A stretch of DNA of 9,342 nucleotides from Mycobacteriaceae bacterium. Its GTDB lineage: Bacteria; Actinomycetota; Actinomycetes; Mycobacteriales; Mycobacteriaceae. The stretch spans positions 1-9,342 of the forward strand of contig JAFAWC010000443.1 in the NCBI GenBank assembly GCA_019242135.1. The letters run 5' to 3'. Made by a program: the position numbers and the translations under genes. This document shows, in pieces, positions 1-5,814 of this stretch (positions are counted from its first letter, which is position 1; each line of letters starts with the position of its first letter). The notes beneath the pieces were generated by a model. It worked only from the letters and a program-made list of their open reading frames with translations, was not told where the DNA came from and did not search any database.

Positions 1-144
1 TGCGAGCCACCTGCCCGCCACGAATCTGACGGATAGCAATACAGCCTCCAGACAATAAGAGGCGGGTTCGGGAGGACACTCGAGGGCGTCTCGCTTTATC
101 CAGCGCTGCCGGCTCTTACCTCGCACACCGGCCATTCGGATCAG
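1..144. other. Left edge, no gene seen
   Basis: I find no convincing coding frame, RNA gene or promoter here. The only structure is one arm (63-73, CGGGTTCGGGA) of an 11-bp inverted repeat whose other arm lies at 150-160, at the end of the small minus-strand ORF. With 76 bp between the arms this could be chance in GC-rich DNA. Confidence 0.4.
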
Positions 145-351
145 TCACTTCCCGAACCCGTCGTGGTGCTGATAGTAGTCCCGTTGCGGTCCCAGGACCA
201 GCCATCCATAGCCGTTTTTTTCTATCCACACGTTCGCCTCCGCGGGCCCGCACCAGGCCCCGATTTCGAACATATTTTCGATATCCGTGCACCACAGCTC
301 GCTACACCTCCCCGACGCGTCGCGCGAACGCATATGCGCGGGTTTACGCAT
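145..351 (-). CDS. Possible small Cys/Trp-rich hypothetical protein (68 aa)
   Basis: I do not recognise this protein. The last 50 or so residues look like real protein: a segment rich in Trp, Tyr and acidic residues with three Cys (16, 21 and 34 from the ATG at 351), ending in DYYQHHDGFGK. Codon third positions there are moderately G/C-rich, as expected for a gene in this DNA. The frame stays open upstream to 561, but that part overlaps the better-supported gene at 429-713 in another frame and is Arg/Pro-rich shadow-like sequence, so I start at the ATG at 351; the ATG at 333 is an alternative. Neither has a clear Shine-Dalgarno, and no signal peptide or membrane segment is visible. It would lie 77 bp downstream of the 94-aa gene on the same strand. 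It may instead be the 3' remnant of a broken gene. Confidence 0.35.
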   Translation of the reverse strand: MRKPAHMRSRDASGRCSELWCTDIENMFEIGAWCGPAEANVWIEKNGYGWLVLGPQRDYYQHHDGFGK

Positions 352-428
352 CGGGGCACCGCGGGGTAGCGGCGCACAGCGAACCCACGCGCACTTCCCC
401 AGTGATGCTGATCGGATAGCCGAAGGCT

Positions 429-713
429 TCAGAAGCCCCGGCTCGTGGCGACCACTGCGCCGTCGACCTTGATGGTGTAAGTGTTCGGGCGAAGACCGCC
501 GACCCATTGCGGGCGGACCTTCTCGATCTCGACCGTGTGTTGGCCGTGCGAGACCGTCCACACCTTCGTCGTTCTCAGATCGTAGGACGTGCCAAGCTGC
601 GACAGACTGGCCAGCGTCGACTTCTGGCCGTCGATGACGAGATTCGCCACACCGAAGAACGGATCCCGATGAAATTGCGCCGAGCTCTCGCCGACGTTGA
701 ATGTGATCTTCAC
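429..713 (-). CDS. Small beta-rich hypothetical protein (94 aa)
   Basis: The frame is very probably a real gene: codon third positions are strongly G/C-biased and the residue make-up is well balanced. The protein is predicted to be mostly beta strand, with no signal peptide, membrane helix or cysteine. Two similar hairpin-like motifs stand out: NLVIDGQKS (residues 25-33) and TIKVDGAVV (about 81-89), each a strand with an I/VDG turn. HTVEIEKVRP lies between them. This suggests a duplicated beta-sandwich, loosely like FAIM-type small beta domains; that resemblance is an impression, not a match. I chose the GTG at 713 because VKITFNVG starts the well-formed part; the frame is open to a GTG at 806, but that extension is Arg-rich. 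The Shine-Dalgarno is weak (AGGTG just upstream). It lies downstream of fadA2 on the same strand, separated by 633 bp and two hairpins, so it is probably not in that operon. Confidence 0.7.
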   Translation of the reverse strand: MKITFNVGESSAQFHRDPFFGVANLVIDGQKSTLASLSQLGTSYDLRTTKVWTVSHGQHTVEIEKVRPQWVGGLRPNTYTIKVDGAVVATSRGF

Positions 714-1105
714 GGCACCTATTCTGCGGCTAGTCTCTAAAGGAATCCTCAAAGAGCCGCGGACAATATCGGATCTAACGAACGCAGATCGATTGCGGCC
801 GAGCACGCACCGAACGTGCGTCCAGTGCGAAAATCAGAGCCGATCTTCACCATCACCGCACGCTCGGCGAAATCAGCCGACGGTGATCTCTGCCTTCTCC
901 GGGGAGAACGCGACATGCCCGCCGATCGCGGCGACGGCCCCGCAGGGCTGCCGGTCGCGACCTGCTTCAGCCCACCGTCACCTAACTACCCCTTCAAGCG
1001 CGACCCCAGCTACTCGTCTGGCCGACAGCGACGGGACCGACCCGCCCGAAATCAATCGCATCCACCATCCGGACGAGCTACTCCGCGCGACGACGCGGGT
1101 GACGA

Positions 1106-1169
1106 CCCGAACAACCCGAGCAACCCGAACGACCCAAACAAACCCGAACAACCCAAACGACCCGAACAA
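1106..1169. repeat. 9-bp tandem repeat, seven imperfect copies
   Basis: The unit CCCGAACAA is repeated seven times with small changes (CCCGAGCAA, CCCGAACGA, CCCAAACAA and similar). Copy 4 (1133-1142) carries one extra A, so the period shifts once and any ORF reading through changes frame relative to the repeat. The + strand has no T at all across the array; the minus-strand transcript would be U/G-rich. It ends 4 bp before a strong hairpin. Confidence 0.85.
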
Positions 1170-1173
1170 CCAG

Positions 1174-1212
1174 TGAACCGCCGCTGGCCCCCCTCTTGCC
1201 AGCGGCGGTTCA
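1174..1212 (-). terminator. Perfect 15-bp hairpin, likely distal terminator of fadA2
   Basis: Arms TGAACCGCCGCTGGC (1174-1188) and GCCAGCGGCGGTTCA (1198-1212) pair perfectly around a 9-nt loop. Read on the minus strand, the hairpin is followed by the U/G-rich repeat tract rather than a plain U run, as is common for GC-rich actinobacterial terminators. It could act in both directions; I assign the minus strand because fadA2 is the nearest upstream gene. Confidence 0.55.
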
Positions 1213-1234
1213 AGCCCATCAACTTTTAGAGGCA

Positions 1235-1278
1235 CCCCGTGTTGTCGTCGGGTCGGGGGGTCAGACGGCAACACGGGG
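1235..1278 (-). terminator. 15-bp hairpin, likely first terminator of fadA2
   Basis: CCCCGTGTTGTCGTC (1235-1249) pairs with GACGGCAACACGGGG (1264-1278) with one G-T wobble and a 14-nt G-rich loop. On the fadA2 transcript it starts 68 nt past the stop codon, which suits a terminator or an mRNA 3'-end stabiliser. No U tract follows directly. Confidence 0.5.
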
Positions 1279-1346
1279 CTACCTGCATATCGGCCGCCTC
1301 GGCGGGCGCGTTACACCCCGCCGATCGCAATTCTCGGGCCGTCGAT

Positions 1347-2648
1347 TCAGGCTTCCAGGATTGCTGTGACGCCCTGGCCGCCTGCGGCGCAGATGGAAAT
1401 CAGGCCGCGAACCGACCCGCCGGTCTCTTTCTTTTTCTCGGCGAGCTGCTTTGCGAGCTGCGCGACGATCCGGCCACCAGTTGCCGCGAACGGGTGCCCG
1501 GCCGCGATCGAGGACCCGTTGACGTTGAGCTTCGAGCGGTCGATCGCCCCCAACGCGGCGTCCAGCCCCAGCCGTTCCTTGCAGTACTCCTCGGACTCAA
1601 ACGCCTGCAGGTGCGCCAGCACCACCGACGCGAACGCCTCGTGAATCTCGTAGAAGTCGAAGTCTTGCAGGCTCAACCCGTTTCGTGCCAACAGCCGCGG
1701 TACCGCATACGTCGGCGCCATCAGCAGACCGTCGGGACCGTTGACGTAGTCGACGGCCGCTGTCTCGGAGTCGACGAAATACGCGAGCGGCTCAAGCGAA
1801 TGCTGTTCGGCCCAATCCTCACTCGACAACAGCGCCACAGACGCGCCATCGGTGAGCGGCGTCGAGTTGCCGGCGGTCATCGTCGCGTCCCCGGCCTTCA
1901 CGCCGAACACCGGTTTCAGCTTCGCCAGTTTCTCCGTCGACGAGTCGCTACGCAGGTTGTTGTCGCGGTACAGGCCAAGGAACGGCGTGACGAGGTCGTC
2001 GAAGAACCCGCGGTCGTAGGCCGCACTCATGTTCCGGTGACTGGCCGCGGCGAGTTCGTCCTGGTCGACCCGTTTGATTCCCATCTCCTTGGCGGTGATC
2101 GCCGCATGCTCCCCCATCGACAGACCCGTGCGCGGCTCGCTGTTGACCGGAATCTCCACCCCCAGCGTCGCCGGCAATTTACCGATGAGCTTGAGCCGCT
2201 GGATATTCGACTTGGCCCGGCGCAGTCCCAACAAAGTCCGCCGCAAATCGTCGCCGAATCCGATCGGGGCATCCGACGCGGTGTCCACGCCGCCGGCCGC
2301 GGTGACTTCATAGCGGCCCGCCGCGATGCCGTCTGCCGCCGCGATCGTCGCCTGCAATCCGGTTCCGCACGCCTGCTGCAGGTCGATCGCCGCCGTGTAG
2401 GACGACAACGCGCTACCCAGGACGCATTCGCGCATCAGGTTGAAGTCGCGGCTGTGCTTGAGCACCGCACCACCGATGACGGCACCGAGTCTTTCACCCT
2501 CGAGGTTGAAACGGTCGATGAGCCCGCCCAGCGCCGCAGTGAACATGTCCTGGTTGGACGCCTCGGCGTACGCGCCGTCGGAGCGCGCGAACGGGATGCG
2601 ATTGCCGCCCAGCACTGCCACTCGACGGCCGGTTTTATTCCTCGCCAC
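1347..2648 (-). CDS. fadA2: Acetyl-CoA acetyltransferase / thiolase FadA2
   Basis: A thiolase-superfamily enzyme of 433 aa that makes or cleaves the C-C bond of 3-ketoacyl-CoA (acyl-CoA + acetyl-CoA in the reverse direction), cytosolic, in fatty-acid beta-oxidation or its reversal. All three catalytic blocks are present: nucleophile Cys94 in QQACGTGLQA, His336 in HEAF with GHP at 384-386, and Cys420 in SICAAGGQG near the C terminus. Length and sequence agree closely with M. tuberculosis FadA2 (Rv0243) as I recall it. I chose the GTG at 2648 because GGAGG lies 5 nt upstream and the protein then begins like the M. tuberculosis one; a GTG at 2660 with GGAG 5 nt upstream is an alternative adding 4 residues. 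It is divergent from fabG4 across 107 bp containing a palindrome, so the two transcripts may be co-regulated. Confidence 0.93.
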   Translation of the reverse strand: MARNKTGRRVAVLGGNRIPFARSDGAYAEASNQDMFTAALGGLIDRFNLEGERLGAVIGGAVLKHSRDFNLMRECVLGSALSSYTAAIDLQQACGTGLQATIAAADGIAAGRYEVTAAGGVDTASDAPIGFGDDLRRTLLGLRRAKSNIQRLKLIGKLPATLGVEIPVNSEPRTGLSMGEHAAITAKEMGIKRVDQDELAAASHRNMSAAYDRGFFDDLVTPFLGLYRDNNLRSDSSTEKLAKLKPVFGVKAGDATMTAGNSTPLTDGASVALLSSEDWAEQHSLEPLAYFVDSETAAVDYVNGPDGLLMAPTYAVPRLLARNGLSLQDFDFYEIHEAFASVVLAHLQAFESEEYCKERLGLDAALGAIDRSKLNVNGSSIAAGHPFAATGGRIVAQLAKQLAEKKKETGGSVRGLISICAAGGQGVTAILEA

Positions 2649-2699
2649 GTTTGCCTCCACTGTGTCTCCGGCTATTAATACCCCATCCTAAACACCCTC

Positions 2700-2715
2700 C
2701 TTACTGGGGAGTAAG
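2700..2715. promoter_or_regulatory. Operator-like palindrome between fadA2 and fabG4
   Basis: CTTACT-GGGG-AGTAAG is a perfect 6-bp inverted repeat with a 4-bp spacer, sitting 41 bp before the fabG4 GTG and 52 bp before the fadA2 GTG. Its size and position suit a dimeric TetR-type repressor acting on both divergent promoters. A TAnnnT -10-like element for fadA2 (TAGGAT on the minus strand, 2685-2690) lies just beside it. I cannot name the regulator. Confidence 0.55.
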
Positions 2716-2755
2716 TTCGTGCTGACCGGTAGGGAACAACCCGAAAGGCACTACC

Positions 2756-4108
2756 GTGGCGTCCGATCTGTTAAGCCAAGTCGTCAATTCGGCGCCTGGC
2801 TCCTTCGTGGCCAGGCAGCTGGGAATCCCACAGCCGGAGCCGCTGCGCCGGTACCGGCAGGGTGAACCGCCGCTCACCGGATCACTGCTCGTCGGCGGCG
2901 AGGGCCGCGTCGTAGAACCGCTGCGCAGTGCGCTCGCCGACGACTACGAACTGGTGCGTAACAACATCGGCGGCCGCTGGGCGGACTCGTTCGGCGGCCT
3001 GGTCTTCGACGCCACCGGCATCACCGCTCCTCAGGGGCTCGCGGCGCTGCAGGACTTCTTCCCCCCGCTCTTACGCAACCTCGGTCACTCCGGCCGGGTC
3101 GTCGTCGTCGGCACCACGCCTGATCAGGCCGGCAGCGTCGACGAGCACATCGCCCAGCGCGCGCTCGAAGGATTCACCCGCTCGCTGGCCAAAGAGTTGC
3201 GGCACGGCGCCACGGCGCAGCTGGTCTACCTGTCGCCTGACGCTAAGCCAGCTGCCACCGGCCTCGAATCGACGATGCGGTTCATCCTTTCGGGTAAGTC
3301 GGCCTACGTCGACGGCCAGGTCTTTTATATCGGGGCCGCCGACTCGACGCCGCCGGCCGACTGGGACGCACCGCTGGAGGGCAAGGTGGCGATCGTGACG
3401 GGCGCCGCGAGAGGGATTGGCGAAACGATCGCCAAGGTGTTCGCCCGCGATGGCGCGCGGGTGGTCGCGGTCGACGTCGAGTCCTCCGCCGAGGCCCTCG
3501 CCGCGACTGCGAGCAGAATCGGAGGGCACGCGCTGACGCTCGATGTCACCGCCGACGACGCTGTCGATCGGCTAGCCGAACACCTGCGCGACCACCACGA
3601 CGGCCATGCCGACATCCTCGTGAATAATGCTGGCATCACTCGTGACAAGTTGTTGGCCAACATGGATGAGTCCCGATGGAACGCCGTGCTGACGGTGAAT
3701 CTTATTGCGCCACAACGTCTCACCCAGGGCCTCGTCGACAACGGATCCATCGGCGAGGGTGGTCGGGTGATTGGGCTGTCGTCGACGTCCGGCATCGCGG
3801 GCAACCGCGGTCAGACCAACTACGCGACGACGAAGGCTGGCATGATCGGCATCACGCATGCGCTGGCGCCCGTGCTCTACGACAAAGGCATCACGATCAA
3901 CGCCGTGGCTCCCGGCTTCATCGAAACCAAGATGACCGACGCGATGCCGATGGCCACGCGCGAGGTGGCCCGCCGGCTCAACTCCCTGTATCAGGGTGGC
4001 AAGCCCGTCGATGTTGCCGAGGCCATCGCCTACTTCGCCAACCCGGCATCGAACGCGGTGACCGGCAACGTGCTTCGGGTGTGCGGTCAAGCGATGGTGG
4101 GAGCCTGA
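2756..4108 (+). CDS. fabG4: High-molecular-weight 3-ketoacyl-(ACP/CoA) reductase FabG4
   Basis: A 450-aa two-domain reductase that reduces 3-ketoacyl thioesters to 3-hydroxyacyl thioesters. The family's FabG4 is known to prefer NADH. Residues 1-205 or so form the N-terminal flavodoxin-like Rossmann-type domain typical of the long FabG class. Residues 208-450 are a full short-chain dehydrogenase: cofactor loop TGAARGIG (215-222), NNAGI (290-294), and catalytic Ser343, Tyr356 and Lys360 in YATTK. The C-terminal [10 protein letters not shown] matches M. tuberculosis FabG4 (Rv0242c). The GTG start has GAAAGG 7 nt upstream; the M. tuberculosis protein is about 4 residues longer at the N terminus. 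It heads an operon with htdX, whose ATG is 35 bp downstream, so reductase and dehydratase are made together. Confidence 0.95.
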   Translation: MASDLLSQVVNSAPGSFVARQLGIPQPEPLRRYRQGEPPLTGSLLVGGEGRVVEPLRSALADDYELVRNNIGGRWADSFGGLVFDATGITAPQGLAALQDFFPPLLRNLGHSGRVVVVGTTPDQAGSVDEHIAQRALEGFTRSLAKELRHGATAQLVYLSPDAKPAATGLESTMRFILSGKSAYVDGQVFYIGAADSTPPADWDAPLEGKVAIVTGAARGIGETIAKVFARDGARVVAVDVESSAEALAATASRIGGHALTLDVTADDAVDRLAEHLRDHHDGHADILVNNAGITRDKLLANMDESRWNAVLTVNLIAPQRLTQGLVDNGSIGEGGRVIGLSSTSGIAGNRGQTNYATTKAGMIGITHALAPVLYDKGITINAVAPGFIETKMTDAMPMATREVARRLNSLYQGGKPVDVAEAIAYFANPASNAVTGNVLRVCGQAMVGA

Positions 4109-4143
4109 GTGAGAATCCAGCGAGAAACGCAGGCGGATCGCAG

Positions 4144-4998
4144 ATGAGAACCGACACGACTGACCAGCCCAGCGGCCTACGCAACCTGGTGCGCGCCGCG
4201 GCCGGTGCCCTGCCGTTCATCCGCCGGGGCAACGAGTTGCCGGACCGCAGGCTCAAGGTCGAAAACCTGGAAATCGACCGTTCCAACGTCGCGCAGTACG
4301 CCGCTGTGACCGGCCTTCGGTACGGCGATCAGGTGCCGGTGACATACCCGTTCGCGCTGACGTTTCCGGTAGTAATGTCGCTGGTGACCGGCTTCGACTT
4401 CCCTTTCGCCGCAATGGGTTCGGTGCACACCGAGAATTGCATCACCCAGTACCGTCCGATCGCCGTCACCGACACGGTCGACGTCACGGTCCATGCCGAG
4501 AATCTGCGTGAGCACCGTCGCGGCCTGCTGGTAGATGTGATCACCGATGTCCACGTCGGCGTCGATCTGGCATGGCATCAGGTCACGACCTTCCTGCATC
4601 AGCAGCGCACCAGCCTTTCGGACGAGCCCAAGCCACCACCGAAGAAGCAGCCGAAACTGCCACCACCCAACGGCGTCCTCACCATCAGCCCCGGGCAGAT
4701 CCGCCGCTATGCGTCGGCCGGCGGGGATCACAACCCCATCCACACCAATCCCATCGCGGCCAAGCTGTTCGGCTTTCCGACGGTGATCGCGCACGGGATG
4801 TTCACCGCCGCCGCAGTTCTGCGCACGATCGAGGGCCAATTGCCTGATTCGCTGCGGTATTCCGTGCGGTTTGGAAAGCCGGTGGTACTGCCCGCGAAAG
4901 CGGGCCTGTACGTCGATCGGGTACCCGACGGCTGGGATCTGGCGCTGCGAAATTCGAAGGGCCAGCCGCACCTCACTGGCGAGCTGCGGTCGCTCTGA
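4144..4998 (+). CDS. htdX: (3R)-hydroxyacyl thioester dehydratase HtdX (MaoC-like)
   Basis: A 284-aa double hot-dog fold dehydratase/hydratase that interconverts (3R)-hydroxyacyl and trans-2-enoyl thioesters, the step following FabG4. The C-terminal half carries the hydratase-2 motif GGDHNPIH with the expected catalytic Asp195 and His200, followed by FPTVIAHGM (211-219). The N-terminal half is a degenerate hot dog with HTEN and QVTTFLHQQ segments. A Pro/Lys-rich linker (about 160-176, EPKPPPKKQPKLPPP) joins the halves. It agrees along its length with M. tuberculosis HtdX (Rv0241c, about 280 aa). The ATG at 4144 is the only reasonable start after the fabG4 stop; the ribosome site (AGGCGG, 8 nt away) is moderate. 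It is the last gene of the operon, stopping 24 bp from the convergent regulator gene. Confidence 0.93.
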   Translation: MRTDTTDQPSGLRNLVRAAAGALPFIRRGNELPDRRLKVENLEIDRSNVAQYAAVTGLRYGDQVPVTYPFALTFPVVMSLVTGFDFPFAAMGSVHTENCITQYRPIAVTDTVDVTVHAENLREHRRGLLVDVITDVHVGVDLAWHQVTTFLHQQRTSLSDEPKPPPKKQPKLPPPNGVLTISPGQIRRYASAGGDHNPIHTNPIAAKLFGFPTVIAHGMFTAAAVLRTIEGQLPDSLRYSVRFGKPVVLPAKAGLYVDRVPDGWDLALRNSKGQPHLTGELRSL

Positions 4999-5022
4999 TC
5001 TCGTCGTCCAAGTCAGATCGCG

Positions 5023-5670
5023 CTAGCCGCGGACGTTAACCGCGGACGGCGCTTCCTCCTCGGCGGGACGACCCCTCAGACCGCGCCAGGTCAGGTTGAT
5101 CAGCAGATCGGCCGCATCGTTGACGTCCGCCTCGCCGGTGCTAACCCTCGTCGCCACCGCCTCGCCCGCGCCTACCAGGGCGACCGCCATCATGTGAAAG
5201 TCCATGTCGGGATCTGGGTTTCGCGTTCCCGCGCTCAGCAGCCGAGCCACCAAGTCGATGACTCTCTCCCGGCCCTCGCGGACAGTGTGCGAGTACATCT
5301 GCGAACTGGTGGCCTGCTGGTACAGCACAATCCACGACGCCCGATTGGTGTCGATGTAGTGCATGAAAGCCCGGATCGTCGTAGTCAGAAGGTCTCTAGG
5401 GCTCTGCTTCAGATCATTGTCCCTCGACGAACCGATGTCGGCCCGGACCGCCTCGATGAATCGGCTCAATTCGCGGTCCAGACAAGCGCCGAAGAGTTCC
5501 TCTTTGGATCCGTAATAGAGGTAAAGCATCGGCTTGGAGATCTCGGCCTCGGCGGCGATCGCGTCCATTGACGTCTCGTGGTAGCCGTTTTGCGAGAACA
5601 TCTGCACCGCTGCGTCGAGCATCTGCTGTTCCCGCACCGCGCGCGGCAGCCGCTTGGTGCCACCCGCCAT
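5023..5670 (-). CDS. TetR/AcrR-family transcriptional regulator (Rv0238-like)
   Basis: A 215-aa one-component repressor. The N-terminal helix-turn-helix spans about residues 10-57: MLDAAVQMFSQNGYHETSMD, then IAAEAEISKPMLYLYYGSKEE, the classic TetR signature. The rest is the variable ligand-binding and dimer domain, so the ligand cannot be predicted. Sequence and length match M. tuberculosis Rv0238 (about 204 aa), with a small insertion around SSRDNDLKQ. The ATG at 5670 has GGAGG 7 nt upstream; the frame stays open upstream to 5772 but that part is non-conserved. The gene is convergent with htdX (24 bp apart) and lies 144 bp downstream of the lpqI-like gene on the same strand. The direct repeats in that gap are candidates for its own operator; other targets may be the neighbouring fatty-acid genes, which is inference. 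Confidence 0.93.
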   Translation of the reverse strand: MAGGTKRLPRAVREQQMLDAAVQMFSQNGYHETSMDAIAAEAEISKPMLYLYYGSKEELFGACLDRELSRFIEAVRADIGSSRDNDLKQSPRDLLTTTIRAFMHYIDTNRASWIVLYQQATSSQMYSHTVREGRERVIDLVARLLSAGTRNPDPDMDFHMMAVALVGAGEAVATRVSTGEADVNDAADLLINLTWRGLRGRPAEEEAPSAVNVRG

Positions 5671-5727
5671 CGTGATTCCTCCCCGCAGACCGCCGGTTGT
5701 CTGATTCCAGAGTAGGCTGCCGCGCCG

Positions 5728-5793
5728 CCGATACACCGCCGACGGACTCCCGATACACCGCCTAGGAGACACCGACGAGCCACCGACACACCG
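5728..5793. repeat. Direct repeats upstream of the tetR gene
   Basis: CCGATACACCGCC occurs perfectly at 5728-5740 and 5750-5762, and a third copy, CCGACACACCG (one change in 11), at 5783-5793. A further core ACACCG is at 5769. Start-to-start distances of 22 and 33 bp are close to two and three helical turns, placing the copies on one face of the DNA. They lie 58-123 bp upstream of the tetR-family start, where an autoregulatory operator is expected. Confidence 0.6.
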
Positions 5794-5814
5794 TGGATTA
5801 GCGCCAACCCCGCA

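Larger units (their letters stand above)
714..1346. other. Gene-poor interval downstream of fadA2
   Basis: No convincing gene is present. Several overlapping ORFs exist on both strands, but they are Arg/Pro/Thr-rich and change character across a repeat whose unit length is interrupted. The interval holds a 9-bp T-free repeat (1106-1169) and two strong hairpins (1174-1212 and 1235-1278). A 3'-end-like peptide frame on the minus strand (873-977, ending HVAFSPEKAEITVG) has good third-position bias but no start codon, so it may be a remnant of a decayed gene. Confidence 0.5.

Noticed and set aside
63..160. 11-bp perfect inverted repeat (63-73 and 150-160)
   Set aside because: Arms are 76 bp apart with no duplication or transposase nearby; expected by chance at about this rate in GC-rich DNA.
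816..1229. + strand ORFs ending near the hairpin (816-1229 and 697-1176)
   Set aside because: Composition is Arg/Pro/Thr-rich with no domain or ribosome site, and the repeat they cross contains a 1-bp length break. The stop at 1174 coinciding with the hairpin is probably accidental.
978..1274. Minus-strand 98-aa ORF with VVRVARVVRVV-type segment
   Set aside because: The hydrophobic-looking part is only the translated 9-bp repeat, and the frame spans both hairpins.
1239..2678. 479-aa open frame on the + strand opposite fadA2
   Set aside because: It mirrors the clear thiolase gene, is Arg/Gln/His-rich, has no recognisable domain and no ribosome site. Long antisense frames are normal in GC-rich DNA.
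3676..4143. Upstream extension of the htdX frame into fabG4
   Set aside because: It overlaps the conserved reductase core in another frame and is Arg-rich. The dehydratase similarity starts just after the ATG at 4144.
5027..5045. CCGCGG-7 nt-CCGCGG hairpin between htdX and the regulator
   Set aside because: It lies inside the last codons of the regulator, has only 6 bp of stem from a self-complementary hexamer, and no U run; too weak to call a terminator.
5671..5772. N-terminal extension of the TetR-family protein
   Set aside because: The ATG at 5670 has GGAGG at ideal spacing and begins exactly like known orthologues; the extension is non-conserved Arg/Gly-rich sequence.
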